From Candidatus Poribacteria bacterium (lineage in GTDB: Bacteria; Poribacteria; WGA-4E; WGA-3G): a DNA stretch of 64,000 bases. The notes beneath the pieces are model-generated. The model searched no databases, was not told where the DNA came from, and worked only from the letters and a program-made list of their open reading frames with translations. The stretch spans positions 17,170 through 81,169 of the forward strand of contig PYIY01000068.1 in assembly GCA_003635195.1 (NCBI GenBank), written 5' to 3'. How positions within the stretch are numbered: the first letter of the stretch is position 1; each line of letters opens with the position of its first letter. Shown here piece after piece: positions 8,840 through 16,466 of this stretch. The translations under genes and the position numbers were made by a program.

Positions 8840-9352
8840 TTAGAAGTCATCTGTTAGGAATTTTTCCAGATAGAATACATCGCAGAATTTGCCTTCAAGT
8901 TTCACATGTTTTTTGGCGATGCCGATTTTTTGAAAACCGAGATTACCATAAAACCGCAGGGCTCGCGTGTTATCTGCTATCACCTGAATCGCGATCTTTT
9001 TGAAGTTTTTCGCGTGGGCAAACCTGAAAGATGTCTCTGCAAGCAACCGTCCAACCTGACGTCCGCGAAAGTTTGCACGTATCCACGTTCCGATTGTCGC
9101 TACATGCTGCATCGAATCGGTATAGTGTGCCAAGGCATCTGGTTCAATAACCTGAATACCAACAATCTCGTTTTCTACCTCAGCGACGAACAAGGCACTA
9201 CGGTCACATAACCCTGCTATGAAGGCGCGCTCCTCTTCTTCTGTAAAGGGGTTGGTTAACGCCGTGTATTTCCCTTCCAGAATAACCGAGTTAATCACCG
9301 ACGCAACGGCTTTCGCGTCATCTGGTATCGCTTTTCTAATGATGGGTTCCAT
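8840..9352 (-). CDS. GNAT-family N-acetyltransferase
   Basis: 170 aa, the normal length for a single GNAT domain. I-R-K-A-I-P-D-D-A opens the fold; the acetyl-CoA-binding segment is I-R-A-N-F-R-G-R-Q-V-G-R-L-L (R/Q-x-x-G-x-G/A-like), followed by I-Q-V-I-A-D-N-T-R-A-L-R-F-Y-G-N-L-G-F, the classic N-x-x-A-x-x-F/L-Y-x-x-x-G-F. It probably acetylates an amine on a small molecule or peptide; phosphinothricin acetyltransferase-like relatives share this layout. It lies 79 bp downstream of a PhyH gene on the same strand. The substrate is unknown. Confidence 0.85.
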   Translation of the reverse strand: MEPIIRKAIPDDAKAVASVINSVILEGKYTALTNPFTEEEERAFIAGLCDRSALFVAEVENEIVGIQVIEPDALAHYTDSMQHVATIGTWIRANFRGRQVGRLLAETSFRFAHAKNFKKIAIQVIADNTRALRFYGNLGFQKIGIAKKHVKLEGKFCDVFYLEKFLTDDF

Positions 9353-9401
9353 ATTTTTTAATGTTGTGTTCTATCCATTTAAAGTTTGTATTTCACATAT
9401 C

Positions 9402-9416
9402 GCGAGCACAGCTCGC
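9402..9416. repeat. Short GC-rich hairpin between PhyH and GNAT genes
   Basis: gcgagc / gctcgc around the loop aca gives a perfect 6-bp stem. Similar small GC palindromes occur in other gaps of this window, so it may be a REP-like scattered element or an mRNA hairpin. Confidence 0.45.
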
Positions 9417-9431
9417 TCCTACGGTTTAAGT

Positions 9432-10268
9432 TTAAGAATATCCGCCCACACCCAGTAGCATCCGTTCTTCCAAATCGGCATTTTCAAGAAAAGCGTGGGT
9501 TAAACCGTCTTCGGGTTGGGCACCGCCGTGTGGGGATTTTCGGAGCCATGTGGGTGTATAACTGAGGATTAGCATTCTCCGTTTGGCGTTTAGTGTTGGT
9601 AAACCTCGGTGCCAGAGATTGCCATGGATGAGGACACCACCACCGGCTTTCACCCGCAGTTCGACTTCACCTTCTACAGATTCATGGACAGTCGGTGATG
9701 CTTTGTCTAACCAGTCGTGGGAACCCGGGACAACGGCGACTGCGCCTGTGTCTTCGTTCAAATCGTCAAGATAGATGAGACAATCAATACAGTGTGGGCG
9801 CGAGAACCACGGCGGAATTGGTTTCGGAATCACGCGCAGGTGTTGGTGCCACGGCGTTTGTTGCTCCCGACCATCACCCGGATAAGTGATGCGTGCGCTC
9901 AAACCGCGCAGCCGGACGAGCGGTCCCATCATCGCTCGTGCGATTGACAGGGTCGGTTGAAATTTCAAGAGCTCAAGAAAGACTTCATCTTTGTCCATAA
10001 GGTGGCGCGGAATAAAGCCCCAACCTGTTTTGCCAGCCATGGCACTATCGCGTTTTTCCGATTCCCGTTCTTCCAGTCGATCAAGCGCATCGCGCAATTT
10101 TTGGAGGGCCCCGCCTTGGAAAAGCCCTTCTCGGATGAGATAACCGGTCTCGGCAAACGTTTGTAGCTCTTCGAGAGTGGCATGCACATCCACTTCCCAA
10201 TGCTCTCCCGTCTCTCCAGACGGATCGAATCTGTTCATCATTTCATAGTGAAGTTTATGGCGCTCCAT
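9432..10268 (-). CDS. Phytanoyl-CoA dioxygenase family protein (PhyH)
   Basis: 278 aa from ATG 10268, chosen because GAGGGA precedes it; an upstream in-frame start lacks a ribosome site. The double-stranded beta-helix oxygenase signature is clear: T-P-W-H-Q-H-L-R-V around the first metal site (H-Q-H, where the usual H-x-D has His instead of Asp), G-A-V-A-V-V-P-G-S-H, and a distal H-G-N-L-W-H-R-G-L-P-T-L-N-A-K-R-R with the second metal His and 2-oxoglutarate-binding Arg. The H-x-H variant is worth noting because H-x-D is the norm. It follows a NUDIX gene on the same strand. Substrate unknown. Confidence 0.83.
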   Translation of the reverse strand: MERHKLHYEMMNRFDPSGETGEHWEVDVHATLEELQTFAETGYLIREGLFQGGALQKLRDALDRLEERESEKRDSAMAGKTGWGFIPRHLMDKDEVFLELLKFQPTLSIARAMMGPLVRLRGLSARITYPGDGREQQTPWHQHLRVIPKPIPPWFSRPHCIDCLIYLDDLNEDTGAVAVVPGSHDWLDKASPTVHESVEGEVELRVKAGGGVLIHGNLWHRGLPTLNAKRRMLILSYTPTWLRKSPHGGAQPEDGLTHAFLENADLEERMLLGVGGYS

Positions 10269-10383
10269 AGTTCCCTCAATTGATTTTAAACAATAGATAT
10301 TACATTTCCAGCGCAACGATGATTTTCACACACGATAGGAAAATATCTTTCCGGTTCAGTGTTGATATCGGTGTCGGATATGA

Positions 10384-10779
10384 TCAGTTGTCTTCAAGAC
10401 TGGTGAACAATTCGCGGTATACAGGTAAGGCGAGCTCCAATTCTAACGCTTCATTGATCCCAAACCATCCGATCATTGAGTGCTCTTCTGGCTGCAGACT
10501 CTCTGGTTCACCTTTCCAATTCGTTACGACAAATACATGGTAGGTGTGGTCGTTGTTGGAATCAAGCAGGGTTGAGATGTGTTCAAACTGAATTGGTGTA
10601 ACACCGATTTCTTCTTGTAATTCCCTGATGAGGGTCTGTGTCAGTGTTTCACCACTTTCGCAGTGTCCACCAATCATATCCCAGACATTCGGATAAGAAG
10701 TCCGGTATTTAGTCCTTTTGCCCAACAGAATTTTCCCATTCCTGAACAAGATTCCGAGCGCGCAAACTTTTAATTCCAC
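10384..10779 (-). CDS. NUDIX hydrolase
   Basis: 131 aa from GTG 10779, preceded by aaggac five bases upstream; an in-frame TTG at 10869 would add 30 low-complexity residues and has no clear ribosome site. The NUDIX box is complete: G-G-H-C-E-S-G-E-T, then R-E-L-Q-E-E-I-G-V. Members hydrolyse nucleoside diphosphates linked to another group, often as house-cleaning enzymes. It lies downstream of the SDR gene on the same strand and may share its transcript. Confidence 0.85.
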   Translation of the reverse strand: MELKVCALGILFRNGKILLGKRTKYRTSYPNVWDMIGGHCESGETLTQTLIRELQEEIGVTPIQFEHISTLLDSNNDHTYHVFVVTNWKGEPESLQPEEHSMIGWFGINEALELELALPVYRELFTSLEDN

Positions 10780-10884
10780 GGTTTGTCCTTTTCCTGTTTT
10801 TCTAAGCGATCCAGGGACTCTCTTGGTTTTTGAAGTTCTTCGGCCTGAAAGAGTCCTTATCCACCTCAATAGGGAGCAAAATTA

Positions 10885-11643
10885 TCAAATTGTGGGCATT
10901 ACGTTCCCACCACACACCGGAATGTAAGCACCCGTGATATAACTCGCCAGATCCGATGCGAGAAAAAGCACTGCATTGGCGATTTCTTGGGCGGTGCCTC
11001 GGCGTTGCATCGGTACTTTGCTCCAATAATGTTCGTCCGATTCACTCGCTGCGCTTTTTTCACTGATCGTCCATCCTGGGGCAACTTGGTTAACAGTAAT
11101 GCCGTGTACCCCGACCTCTTTAGCGAGGACCCGTAACATTCCGTCCATGCCGCGCTTTCCTGAGGTGTAGGCACTCTGTCCGGCAAAGTTTTGCATTGAG
11201 CATTCCGTATTAATACTGATGACGCGTCCCCATTCGGCTTCAATCATCGCGGGAACGAACGCTTGCGCCATATATACGTTGTGCAGAACACAAGATTGGA
11301 ACTGGCTTTCGTAGTCTTCAGGCGACTGTTCTAAGACAGATGTCCAATTGTACTGAATGACGGCATTGTTGACGATGATATCGGCTGCACCGAGTGTGTT
11401 TACCACCGCATCACGCATGGCGTTTATTGCGTCTTGATTCGTAACATCCGCCTGTACAATGGTTGCTTGAACACCCTTAGCAGTGATTTCGTCTTCCAAG
11501 AGACGCGCTGTCTCCTGATCTCGGTGGTAGCAGATTGCGATATCCGCCCCCGCTTCCGCCAGCGTCCGGACCATAACGCGCCCTAACGCGCCAGAACCAC
11601 CTGTAACGACTGCCACTTTATTGCTAAGATCAATTGGAATCAT
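10885..11643 (-). CDS. Short-chain dehydrogenase/reductase (SDR)
   Basis: 252 aa, the normal size for a classical SDR. T-G-G-S-G-A-L-G (about 15-22) is the NAD(P)-binding glycine motif, N-N-A-V stands for N-N-A-G, and Y-T-S-G-K is the Y-x-x-x-K catalytic pair. At the position 13 residues before the Tyr, usually the catalytic Ser, the sequence has Thr (in I-N-T-E-C-S), with a Ser three residues later. P-G-W-T is the usual P-G motif. AGAGGGA precedes the ATG, and the gene starts 18 bp after a PhyH gene, so an oxygenase-dehydrogenase pair is likely. Confidence 0.87.
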   Translation of the reverse strand: MIPIDLSNKVAVVTGGSGALGRVMVRTLAEAGADIAICYHRDQETARLLEDEITAKGVQATIVQADVTNQDAINAMRDAVVNTLGAADIIVNNAVIQYNWTSVLEQSPEDYESQFQSCVLHNVYMAQAFVPAMIEAEWGRVISINTECSMQNFAGQSAYTSGKRGMDGMLRVLAKEVGVHGITVNQVAPGWTISEKSAASESDEHYWSKVPMQRRGTAQEIANAVLFLASDLASYITGAYIPVCGGNVMPTI

Positions 11644-11661
11644 ATTTCCCTCTATAGGTGA

Positions 11662-12447
11662 TCACTGTAAAAAGTGGGTAGGAATACGGGACATCGGATA
11701 GTTCGCGTCCTCGTCGCGATTGGCAATAATTTCGGGGATTTCGCGATCCCAATAGTCGGGTACTGTATTCGGACGGCTGTGCCATGCAAGAATCAGAGTT
11801 CGCCGAATATCGGTAAGGTTTTTGTGGGCAGAATGCAAGATACGTGCATCTGCTATTACCAGTGAACCTGCTTTTGCACAGACATCTACCTGATCGGGAT
11901 GATCACTGAACATGATCGGATGGTCTTCATCAATGAACCGCGCGCCTTGTTCATGTGCTGGCACTAATATGTCGTGTAAATCAATGCGCTTGCGATGGGT
12001 GCCGGGAATAACCTTTAAACAGCCATTTTCTCGGTTTGTATCGGTGAGATAATAGTTGAGAAAAATCGTTTGGGGCCACGGGGCACAGCTGAGTGGATCG
12101 TTCCAACGCATCCAATCTTGATGCCAATAGAGTGGGGGTCCCCCGGATTCCTTCGTCAGGATAATGATCCCGCCAGATGTTACAAAATCTCCGAACCCAA
12201 TCTGCTCCAGTGCATCCCGTGAGGGCTGCCACTCCAACAATTTTTGAATGTAAGGGTTATCTTCACCGCGGACGTTGACGTGCTGTCCTTGATAAACGAC
12301 ATCGTCGGGTTCCACATGTCCTGCGATCAGCCGTTCCGATTCATCGTGGAGTTCCTGCAAAAACTCTTCGCTCAGAACATCGTCAACAACGCAGAAACCT
12401 TCTTCAATCATCTGCTCTCGTTTTTGTAGCGCGACTTCAGGTGTCAT
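11662..12447 (-). CDS. Phytanoyl-CoA dioxygenase family protein (PhyH)
   Basis: 261 aa from ATG 12447, which has AAGGAG eight bases upstream; two earlier in-frame ATGs do not. L-Y-W-H-Q-D-W supplies the H-x-D metal motif; G-C-L-K-V-I-P-G-T-H-R-K is the conserved strand; I-L-H-S-A-H-K-N-L-T-D-I-R-R-T-L gives the distal His and the 2-oxoglutarate Arg. It is the first gene of a minus-strand cluster PhyH-SDR-NUDIX-PhyH-GNAT. Hydroxylation followed by SDR oxidation of the same compound is a reasonable inference. Confidence 0.88.
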   Translation of the reverse strand: MTPEVALQKREQMIEEGFCVVDDVLSEEFLQELHDESERLIAGHVEPDDVVYQGQHVNVRGEDNPYIQKLLEWQPSRDALEQIGFGDFVTSGGIIILTKESGGPPLYWHQDWMRWNDPLSCAPWPQTIFLNYYLTDTNRENGCLKVIPGTHRKRIDLHDILVPAHEQGARFIDEDHPIMFSDHPDQVDVCAKAGSLVIADARILHSAHKNLTDIRRTLILAWHSRPNTVPDYWDREIPEIIANRDEDANYPMSRIPTHFLQ

Positions 12448-12519
12448 TATCTTCTCCTTTGTTGTAAATATCGTCATGAAACTAATTCTCATAGATTGCA
12501 GCTAAAAGCCTATCTTAAT

Positions 12520-12549
12520 TCTATAGGAATTCGCGGGAGAAAACAACAA
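12520..12549 (-). promoter_or_regulatory. Possible sigma70 promoter for the PhyH-SDR cluster
   Basis: On the minus strand TTGTTG (12544-12549) and TATAGA (12520-12525) are separated by 18 bases. The -35 match is moderate. It lies in the divergent gap with the MNT-HEPN gene. Confidence 0.35.
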
Positions 12550-12594
12550 TTTTTTCCGATTACCATCCGATTATACTTGCCTTAGCAATAAACA

Positions 12595-12623
12595 TTGATT
12601 TCCTTTATATCTTATGTTATACT
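12595..12623 (+). promoter_or_regulatory. Sigma70-like promoter for the MNT-HEPN gene
   Basis: TTGATT (12595-12600), a 17-base spacer and TATACT (12618-12623). The predicted start of transcription lies only about 15-20 bases before the ATG, just ahead of the AGGAGG ribosome site. Confidence 0.6.
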
Positions 12624-12647
12624 TTGGATAAGATAGGAGGCAAACAG

Positions 12648-13400
12648 ATGATTTCTCGAAAGGACATTCAGGCGACTTGTGATGATATCGTTCGCGAATT
12701 TTCGCCACTGCAGATTATTCTTTTTGGATCCTACGCTTATGGCGCACCGACAGAGGATTCAGATGTTGATTTACTCGTCATCATGGACATTCCAGAATCC
12801 GAGACAAGTCGCCAAGCTGGGGAGATTCTCCAACGCATCCCGCGCCGTTTCAGTATGGATTTGCTTGTGCGTTCACCTGAAGAAATCGCCTATCGTATTT
12901 CTCACAATGACTGGTTTCTGCGCGAAATCACCGAAAAGGGTGATGTGCTCTATAAGTCTATCAATTTCTTGCCGAAGCTGTTGAAAAAGGAAAAAGGTCT
13001 TATGAATCCGTTGATACAGGAGTGGGCACAGAAAGCAGAACGTGATTACGCCGCAATAGCGTTACATCAACAGGCAGAAGATCCTGACTTTGATATGATC
13101 TGCTTTCATGCCCAACAGTGTATAGAGAAATATTTAAAGGCTTGGCTCCAAAGGGCAGACATTCCACTCCTGAGGTCGCATGACTTATTGGTATTGTTGG
13201 ATCTGATCGTTCCGACGATTCCAAGTTGGCGCGCTTGGCAACCAGATTTTTTGGTGATTGCTCCCTATGCCGTAGAATTTCGCTATCCAGGAAAGTCAGC
13301 AACTGCCGAGAAGGCACAGCATGCAACACGTATTTGTAGTGAGGTGCGTCAAGCAATGCAAGCAGAACTGAAACTCCCTCAAAACCAGTCAGAAAGGTAG
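12648..13400 (+). CDS. Fused nucleotidyltransferase-HEPN protein (MNT-HEPN)
   Basis: 250 aa. ATG 12648 has AGGAGG seven bases upstream. Residues 1 to about 105 are a minimal nucleotidyltransferase: G-S-Y-A-Y-G at 27-32 and S-D-V-D-L-L (Asp39, Asp41) hold the metal. Residues about 119-240 are a HEPN domain with F-H-A-Q-Q-C-I-E-K-Y-L-K-A, S-H-D-L and F-R-Y-P. In most genomes these are two adjacent genes acting as antitoxin (MNT, which adenylylates HEPN) and RNase toxin. Here they are one chain. An internal ATG at 13002, preceded by AAAAAGG, falls exactly where a separate HEPN gene would begin, so a free HEPN product is possible. Confidence 0.85.
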   Translation: MISRKDIQATCDDIVREFSPLQIILFGSYAYGAPTEDSDVDLLVIMDIPESETSRQAGEILQRIPRRFSMDLLVRSPEEIAYRISHNDWFLREITEKGDVLYKSINFLPKLLKKEKGLMNPLIQEWAQKAERDYAAIALHQQAEDPDFDMICFHAQQCIEKYLKAWLQRADIPLLRSHDLLVLLDLIVPTIPSWRAWQPDFLVIAPYAVEFRYPGKSATAEKAQHATRICSEVRQAMQAELKLPQNQSER

Positions 13401-13408
13401 GTTTAGGA

Positions 13409-14230
13409 ATGGAAACTATAGGAAAAACAGTAAATATCCCTGTTCTTGAGATTTCCGATCAGGAACGCGCGGAAGGCAAACCTACGCCGGAAAGTGTCGA
13501 TGCGGGTGCGCGCCTCTTACGTGAGGCAGGATTGGTGGTCATTGAAAGCGTCCTCCCGCGCGACTGGATAGAAGAACTCAACATTGCTATGGAAAGCGTA
13601 CTTCAGACGCAAGAGGAGAGACAAAACGGCGAAAACCCGATGCTCACAATGCCGTTCATGGATCCACGCATTATTGATAACCCCTTCGCGATGCCGATCC
13701 TGAAAGCAGCAATGGGTGAGAAAATCTTTGCGTATCTGCCCTATGGCTGTAACTCAACCCGTCCGGGTAACGAGATCCAGTGGATTCATCGAGATTCAGG
13801 ACAACTTTTCCCTGAACTGCCGTTCGCGCTTCCGGTCACTACGATTGTCGTTAACGTTCCACTCGTTGATTTCACAGTGGAAAACGGGGCAACTGAGGTA
13901 TGGCCGGGTTCGCACCTCATCGTTGATGACGAGGCAGTCCGTAATACACCGTACAACGTCTGTGAGGAAGAACGCGCCGCAAATTACCCGTCATTCCAGT
14001 TAGAGATGCCCGCGGGTTCGGTTGTTGTTCGCGATATGCGGTGCTGGCACCGGGCGATGCCGAATCGGACGGAATCTACTGTTAGACACATGCTCGCCCT
14101 GGTTTATTTCCGACGGCTGCATCACTCCCCTGATGCCCCCGGAATTTTTGGGGCACGCGTCCCCGAAGGGATATGGAACAACATGTCTGAAGCAGCACAA
14201 GAGGTCTATCGGTTCCAAACGCACGATTAG
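13409..14230 (+). CDS. Phytanoyl-CoA dioxygenase family protein (PhyH)
   Basis: 273 aa. W-I-H-R-D-S-G carries the H-x-D metal motif, G-A-T-E-V-W-P-G-S-H the conserved strand, and C-W-H-R-A-M-P-N-R-T-E through V-R-H-M-L the distal His and the 2-oxoglutarate Arg. It starts 8 bp after the MNT-HEPN stop and ends 20 bp before the beta-propeller glycosidase-like gene, so all three may share the promoter at 12595. It differs strongly from the other three PhyH proteins. Substrate unknown. Confidence 0.86.
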   Translation: METIGKTVNIPVLEISDQERAEGKPTPESVDAGARLLREAGLVVIESVLPRDWIEELNIAMESVLQTQEERQNGENPMLTMPFMDPRIIDNPFAMPILKAAMGEKIFAYLPYGCNSTRPGNEIQWIHRDSGQLFPELPFALPVTTIVVNVPLVDFTVENGATEVWPGSHLIVDDEAVRNTPYNVCEEERAANYPSFQLEMPAGSVVVRDMRCWHRAMPNRTESTVRHMLALVYFRRLHHSPDAPGIFGARVPEGIWNNMSEAAQEVYRFQTHD

Positions 14231-14250
14231 AGGCGCATAGAAAGGAAAAT

Positions 14251-15141
14251 ATGGAACGAACACTATTAATTCATCCTGAGATGCCTGAGCTTGACAGGGA
14301 ACACGGTTTTTCTAATATCAATGGACCTTCACTCGTTCGTGTGCCTGAATGGGTGGAGAACCCTTTGGCTAAATATTATCTCTACTTCGCACACCACCGA
14401 GGTGCTTATATCCGTTTGGCTTATGCCGATGCGATTGAAGGTCCCTATACCGTCTATCGTCCGGGCGCGCTCCATCGGGACAACACTGTATTCCGAGAGG
14501 GCGACCACATCGCTTCCCCGGATGTACATATAGATGAAGAGAACCGCCGTTTCATCATGTATTTTCATGGGAGTTATGCGGGGCAGTCAACCTGTTGGGC
14601 AACCTCTACGGATGGCATAAACTACATCGCCTCGGATATACGGAATAAACAGATGGGACCCTATTATCGCGTTTTCTGGTGGGAGGGTTACCCGTATGCA
14701 ACGTATCACGGCTGGTTAAGTCGGGGAGAAACCCCTGAATGGACAACATCGTTCGTTCCACGAGACACGCCACTTTTTCACCGTAAATCGGCAAAAGACA
14801 ATACCGGTTTTCCGCGGCATACGGCGAACCACCTTGAAGGTGATACTTTGACCGTCTATTATTCACTGTATGCGGATAGTCCGGAACGTATCCGAAAGAG
14901 CACGGTTCAGTTGACGGACGATTGGAACGATTGGCATCCGTCTGAACCGGTAGAGGTTATCGCGCCGAAATACGATTTCGAGGGAGTGGATTTACCGATT
15001 AAACCGTCAACAGGTGGGTTAGACCGGGAACGGGTGCATGAACTTCGCGACCCGGCTATCTATTGTGAGGATGGAGGGACGTGGTTGCTCTATTCTGTGG
15101 CGGGTGAGCAAGGGATTGCCATAATGCAACTAACGGACTAA
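14251..15141 (+). CDS. Beta-propeller glycosidase-like protein
   Basis: 296 aa with no signal peptide. Repeated strands such as Y-Y-L-Y-F-A-H-H, I-R-L-A-Y-A-D-A-I-E-G-P-Y, A-S-P-D-V, R-F-I-M-Y-F-H-G and L-R-D-P-A-I-Y resemble the five-bladed propeller of the GH32/43/62/117 superfamily, where the D of S-P-D and of R-D-P are typical active-site positions. The specific family cannot be assigned by eye. It follows a PhyH gene by 20 bp, so the two probably work on related compounds. It ends 2 bp from the convergent methyltransferase gene. Confidence 0.7.
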   Translation: MERTLLIHPEMPELDREHGFSNINGPSLVRVPEWVENPLAKYYLYFAHHRGAYIRLAYADAIEGPYTVYRPGALHRDNTVFREGDHIASPDVHIDEENRRFIMYFHGSYAGQSTCWATSTDGINYIASDIRNKQMGPYYRVFWWEGYPYATYHGWLSRGETPEWTTSFVPRDTPLFHRKSAKDNTGFPRHTANHLEGDTLTVYYSLYADSPERIRKSTVQLTDDWNDWHPSEPVEVIAPKYDFEGVDLPIKPSTGGLDRERVHELRDPAIYCEDGGTWLLYSVAGEQGIAIMQLTD

Positions 15142-15143
15142 TA

Positions 15144-16199
15144 TCACTGTTTAATTTCTTCAAATAGTCGCTGCGAAGCACTTGATGAATCTAAGGCACG
15201 CTGTTGAGCATATTCACAGTACTCCGCATTGATGTCATATCCAATGTAATGTCTACCCATTTTTTTACAAGCGACTGCAGTTGATCCAGAGCCCATGAAC
15301 GGATCGAGAACTAACGAATCGGCAGGCGTGAGGAGGTGTAAAAATTCTTCCACAACTTCTACCGGATAAATTGCAGGGTGTTTATTTCCTTTGACAGCTG
15401 CTACGGACGTTTCAATCACATCTCGCTTGAGTTTATTCCCGTGCATCCGAATGATTGTGAAACCTTTATTTTTGAGTTGCAACGTGCGTCCACCTATCTG
15501 GCCGCCAAACGGTTCAGCATGAATGCCACGGATTTTCATCCGAAAATCGTATATCTGTCCTTGAAGTACCTCTTGGATAACTTCCGTAAGTTCTCGGCGT
15601 GCGGCAGTTTTCTCCGTTTCTGACAGGTCAGATTCCGTAATGAGTTCAAAATATCGCTGTCCAAGCTTCGTGCTACCTTTCCTGTTTCGCTGTTTTTGCG
15701 TATTCTCTGCTGCTAAAAAAGCTTTGAGATCATAGAAATAGTTATCTGATTTGGCAAAATGGAAGAACGGCTCTGTACTACTAACAAGACGGCGACGAAA
15801 TTGACGTGGTGTCGGATTTCGTTTAACCCACGTGATCTCGTTGACGAGTTTAACCAATCCTGTTTGTGTCGCGGCAAGCGCGAAACGATATGGAACGAGA
15901 AGTAGATTGCTATCTTTATACTTGTCGCCTATATTGAAAACGATACTACCGTCATTTTTAACAACACGGACGCATTCGTGAAACAGACATAATAACTTAT
16001 CAATATATTCATTGACTTCTGTTTCATTGCCCATCCCGCCGCCATAGTCGCGCTGCTGAAAATATGGGGGTGAGGTAATCACCAGTTGAATACTACAGTC
16101 TGGTAATTTTTGGATGAGTTCAAAATTATCGCCGCACAGAATTTGGTCGATTGGGAGGGATTTGTCAGGACTCTGAGGATTTTCAGGTGTGTATTGCAT
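15144..16199 (-). CDS. Site-specific DNA methyltransferase, beta class (probably N4-cytosine)
   Basis: 351 aa. I-T-S-P-P-Y-F (about 41-47) is catalytic motif IV in its N4-cytosine/N6-adenine form and comes before the SAM-binding D-P-F-M-G-S-G-S-T-A-V-A (about 300-311), the motif order of the beta class. The T-S-P-P-Y form favours N4-cytosine. A variable region between them (about 150-270) is probably the target-recognition part. No restriction endonuclease gene is next to it, so it is a solitary methylase, likely epigenetic or the remnant of a restriction system. The recognition site cannot be read from the sequence. Confidence 0.88.
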   Translation of the reverse strand: MQYTPENPQSPDKSLPIDQILCGDNFELIQKLPDCSIQLVITSPPYFQQRDYGGGMGNETEVNEYIDKLLCLFHECVRVVKNDGSIVFNIGDKYKDSNLLLVPYRFALAATQTGLVKLVNEITWVKRNPTPRQFRRRLVSSTEPFFHFAKSDNYFYDLKAFLAAENTQKQRNRKGSTKLGQRYFELITESDLSETEKTAARRELTEVIQEVLQGQIYDFRMKIRGIHAEPFGGQIGGRTLQLKNKGFTIIRMHGNKLKRDVIETSVAAVKGNKHPAIYPVEVVEEFLHLLTPADSLVLDPFMGSGSTAVACKKMGRHYIGYDINAEYCEYAQQRALDSSSASQRLFEEIKQ

Positions 16200-16218
16200 T
16201 TACTAATAGTTGTTTTCT

Positions 16219-16401
16219 CTACTGACGTTTTTCGATGAGTCTTCCGACAAAAAATATTAAAATGCCGAGGGTCAAGAGACCCATCTCAACACCCATTACT
16301 TTGGATTCACTATAATTGAACGGATTGACAAAGGCGAAGAAGAGTGCCGCGCCTAAACACGTTATGCCCATCAGTTCCAAAGTTTTTCCGATATAATACA
16401 C
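16219..16401 (-). CDS. Small two-helix membrane protein
   Basis: 60 aa. The GTG at 16401 has GGAGAG about five bases upstream and lies just after the terminator of the preceding gene; a longer reading from 16494 would run through that terminator and overlap the upstream gene. Two hydrophobic helices are visible (about 8-25 and 38-54) with a basic end (G-R-L-I-E-K-R-Q). It resembles short unnamed inner-membrane proteins with the L-I-E-K-R ending. It is followed 19 bp later by the DNA methyltransferase gene. Function unknown. Confidence 0.6.
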   Translation of the reverse strand: MYYIGKTLELMGITCLGAALFFAFVNPFNYSESKVMGVEMGLLTLGILIFFVGRLIEKRQ

Positions 16402-16421
16402 GAACTCTCCAATACTCTTTG

Positions 16422-16457
16422 AAAAAAATAGGGCGCGGTTGTTGTCCCACGCCCTAT
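16422..16457 (-). terminator. Rho-independent terminator of the CBM9-like gene
   Basis: Read on the minus strand, atagggcg and cgccctat form a perfect 8-bp stem around a 14-base loop, followed by a run of seven T. It begins about 10 bp after the stop codon at 16467. Confidence 0.85.
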
Positions 16458-16466
16458 AGCAACGGA

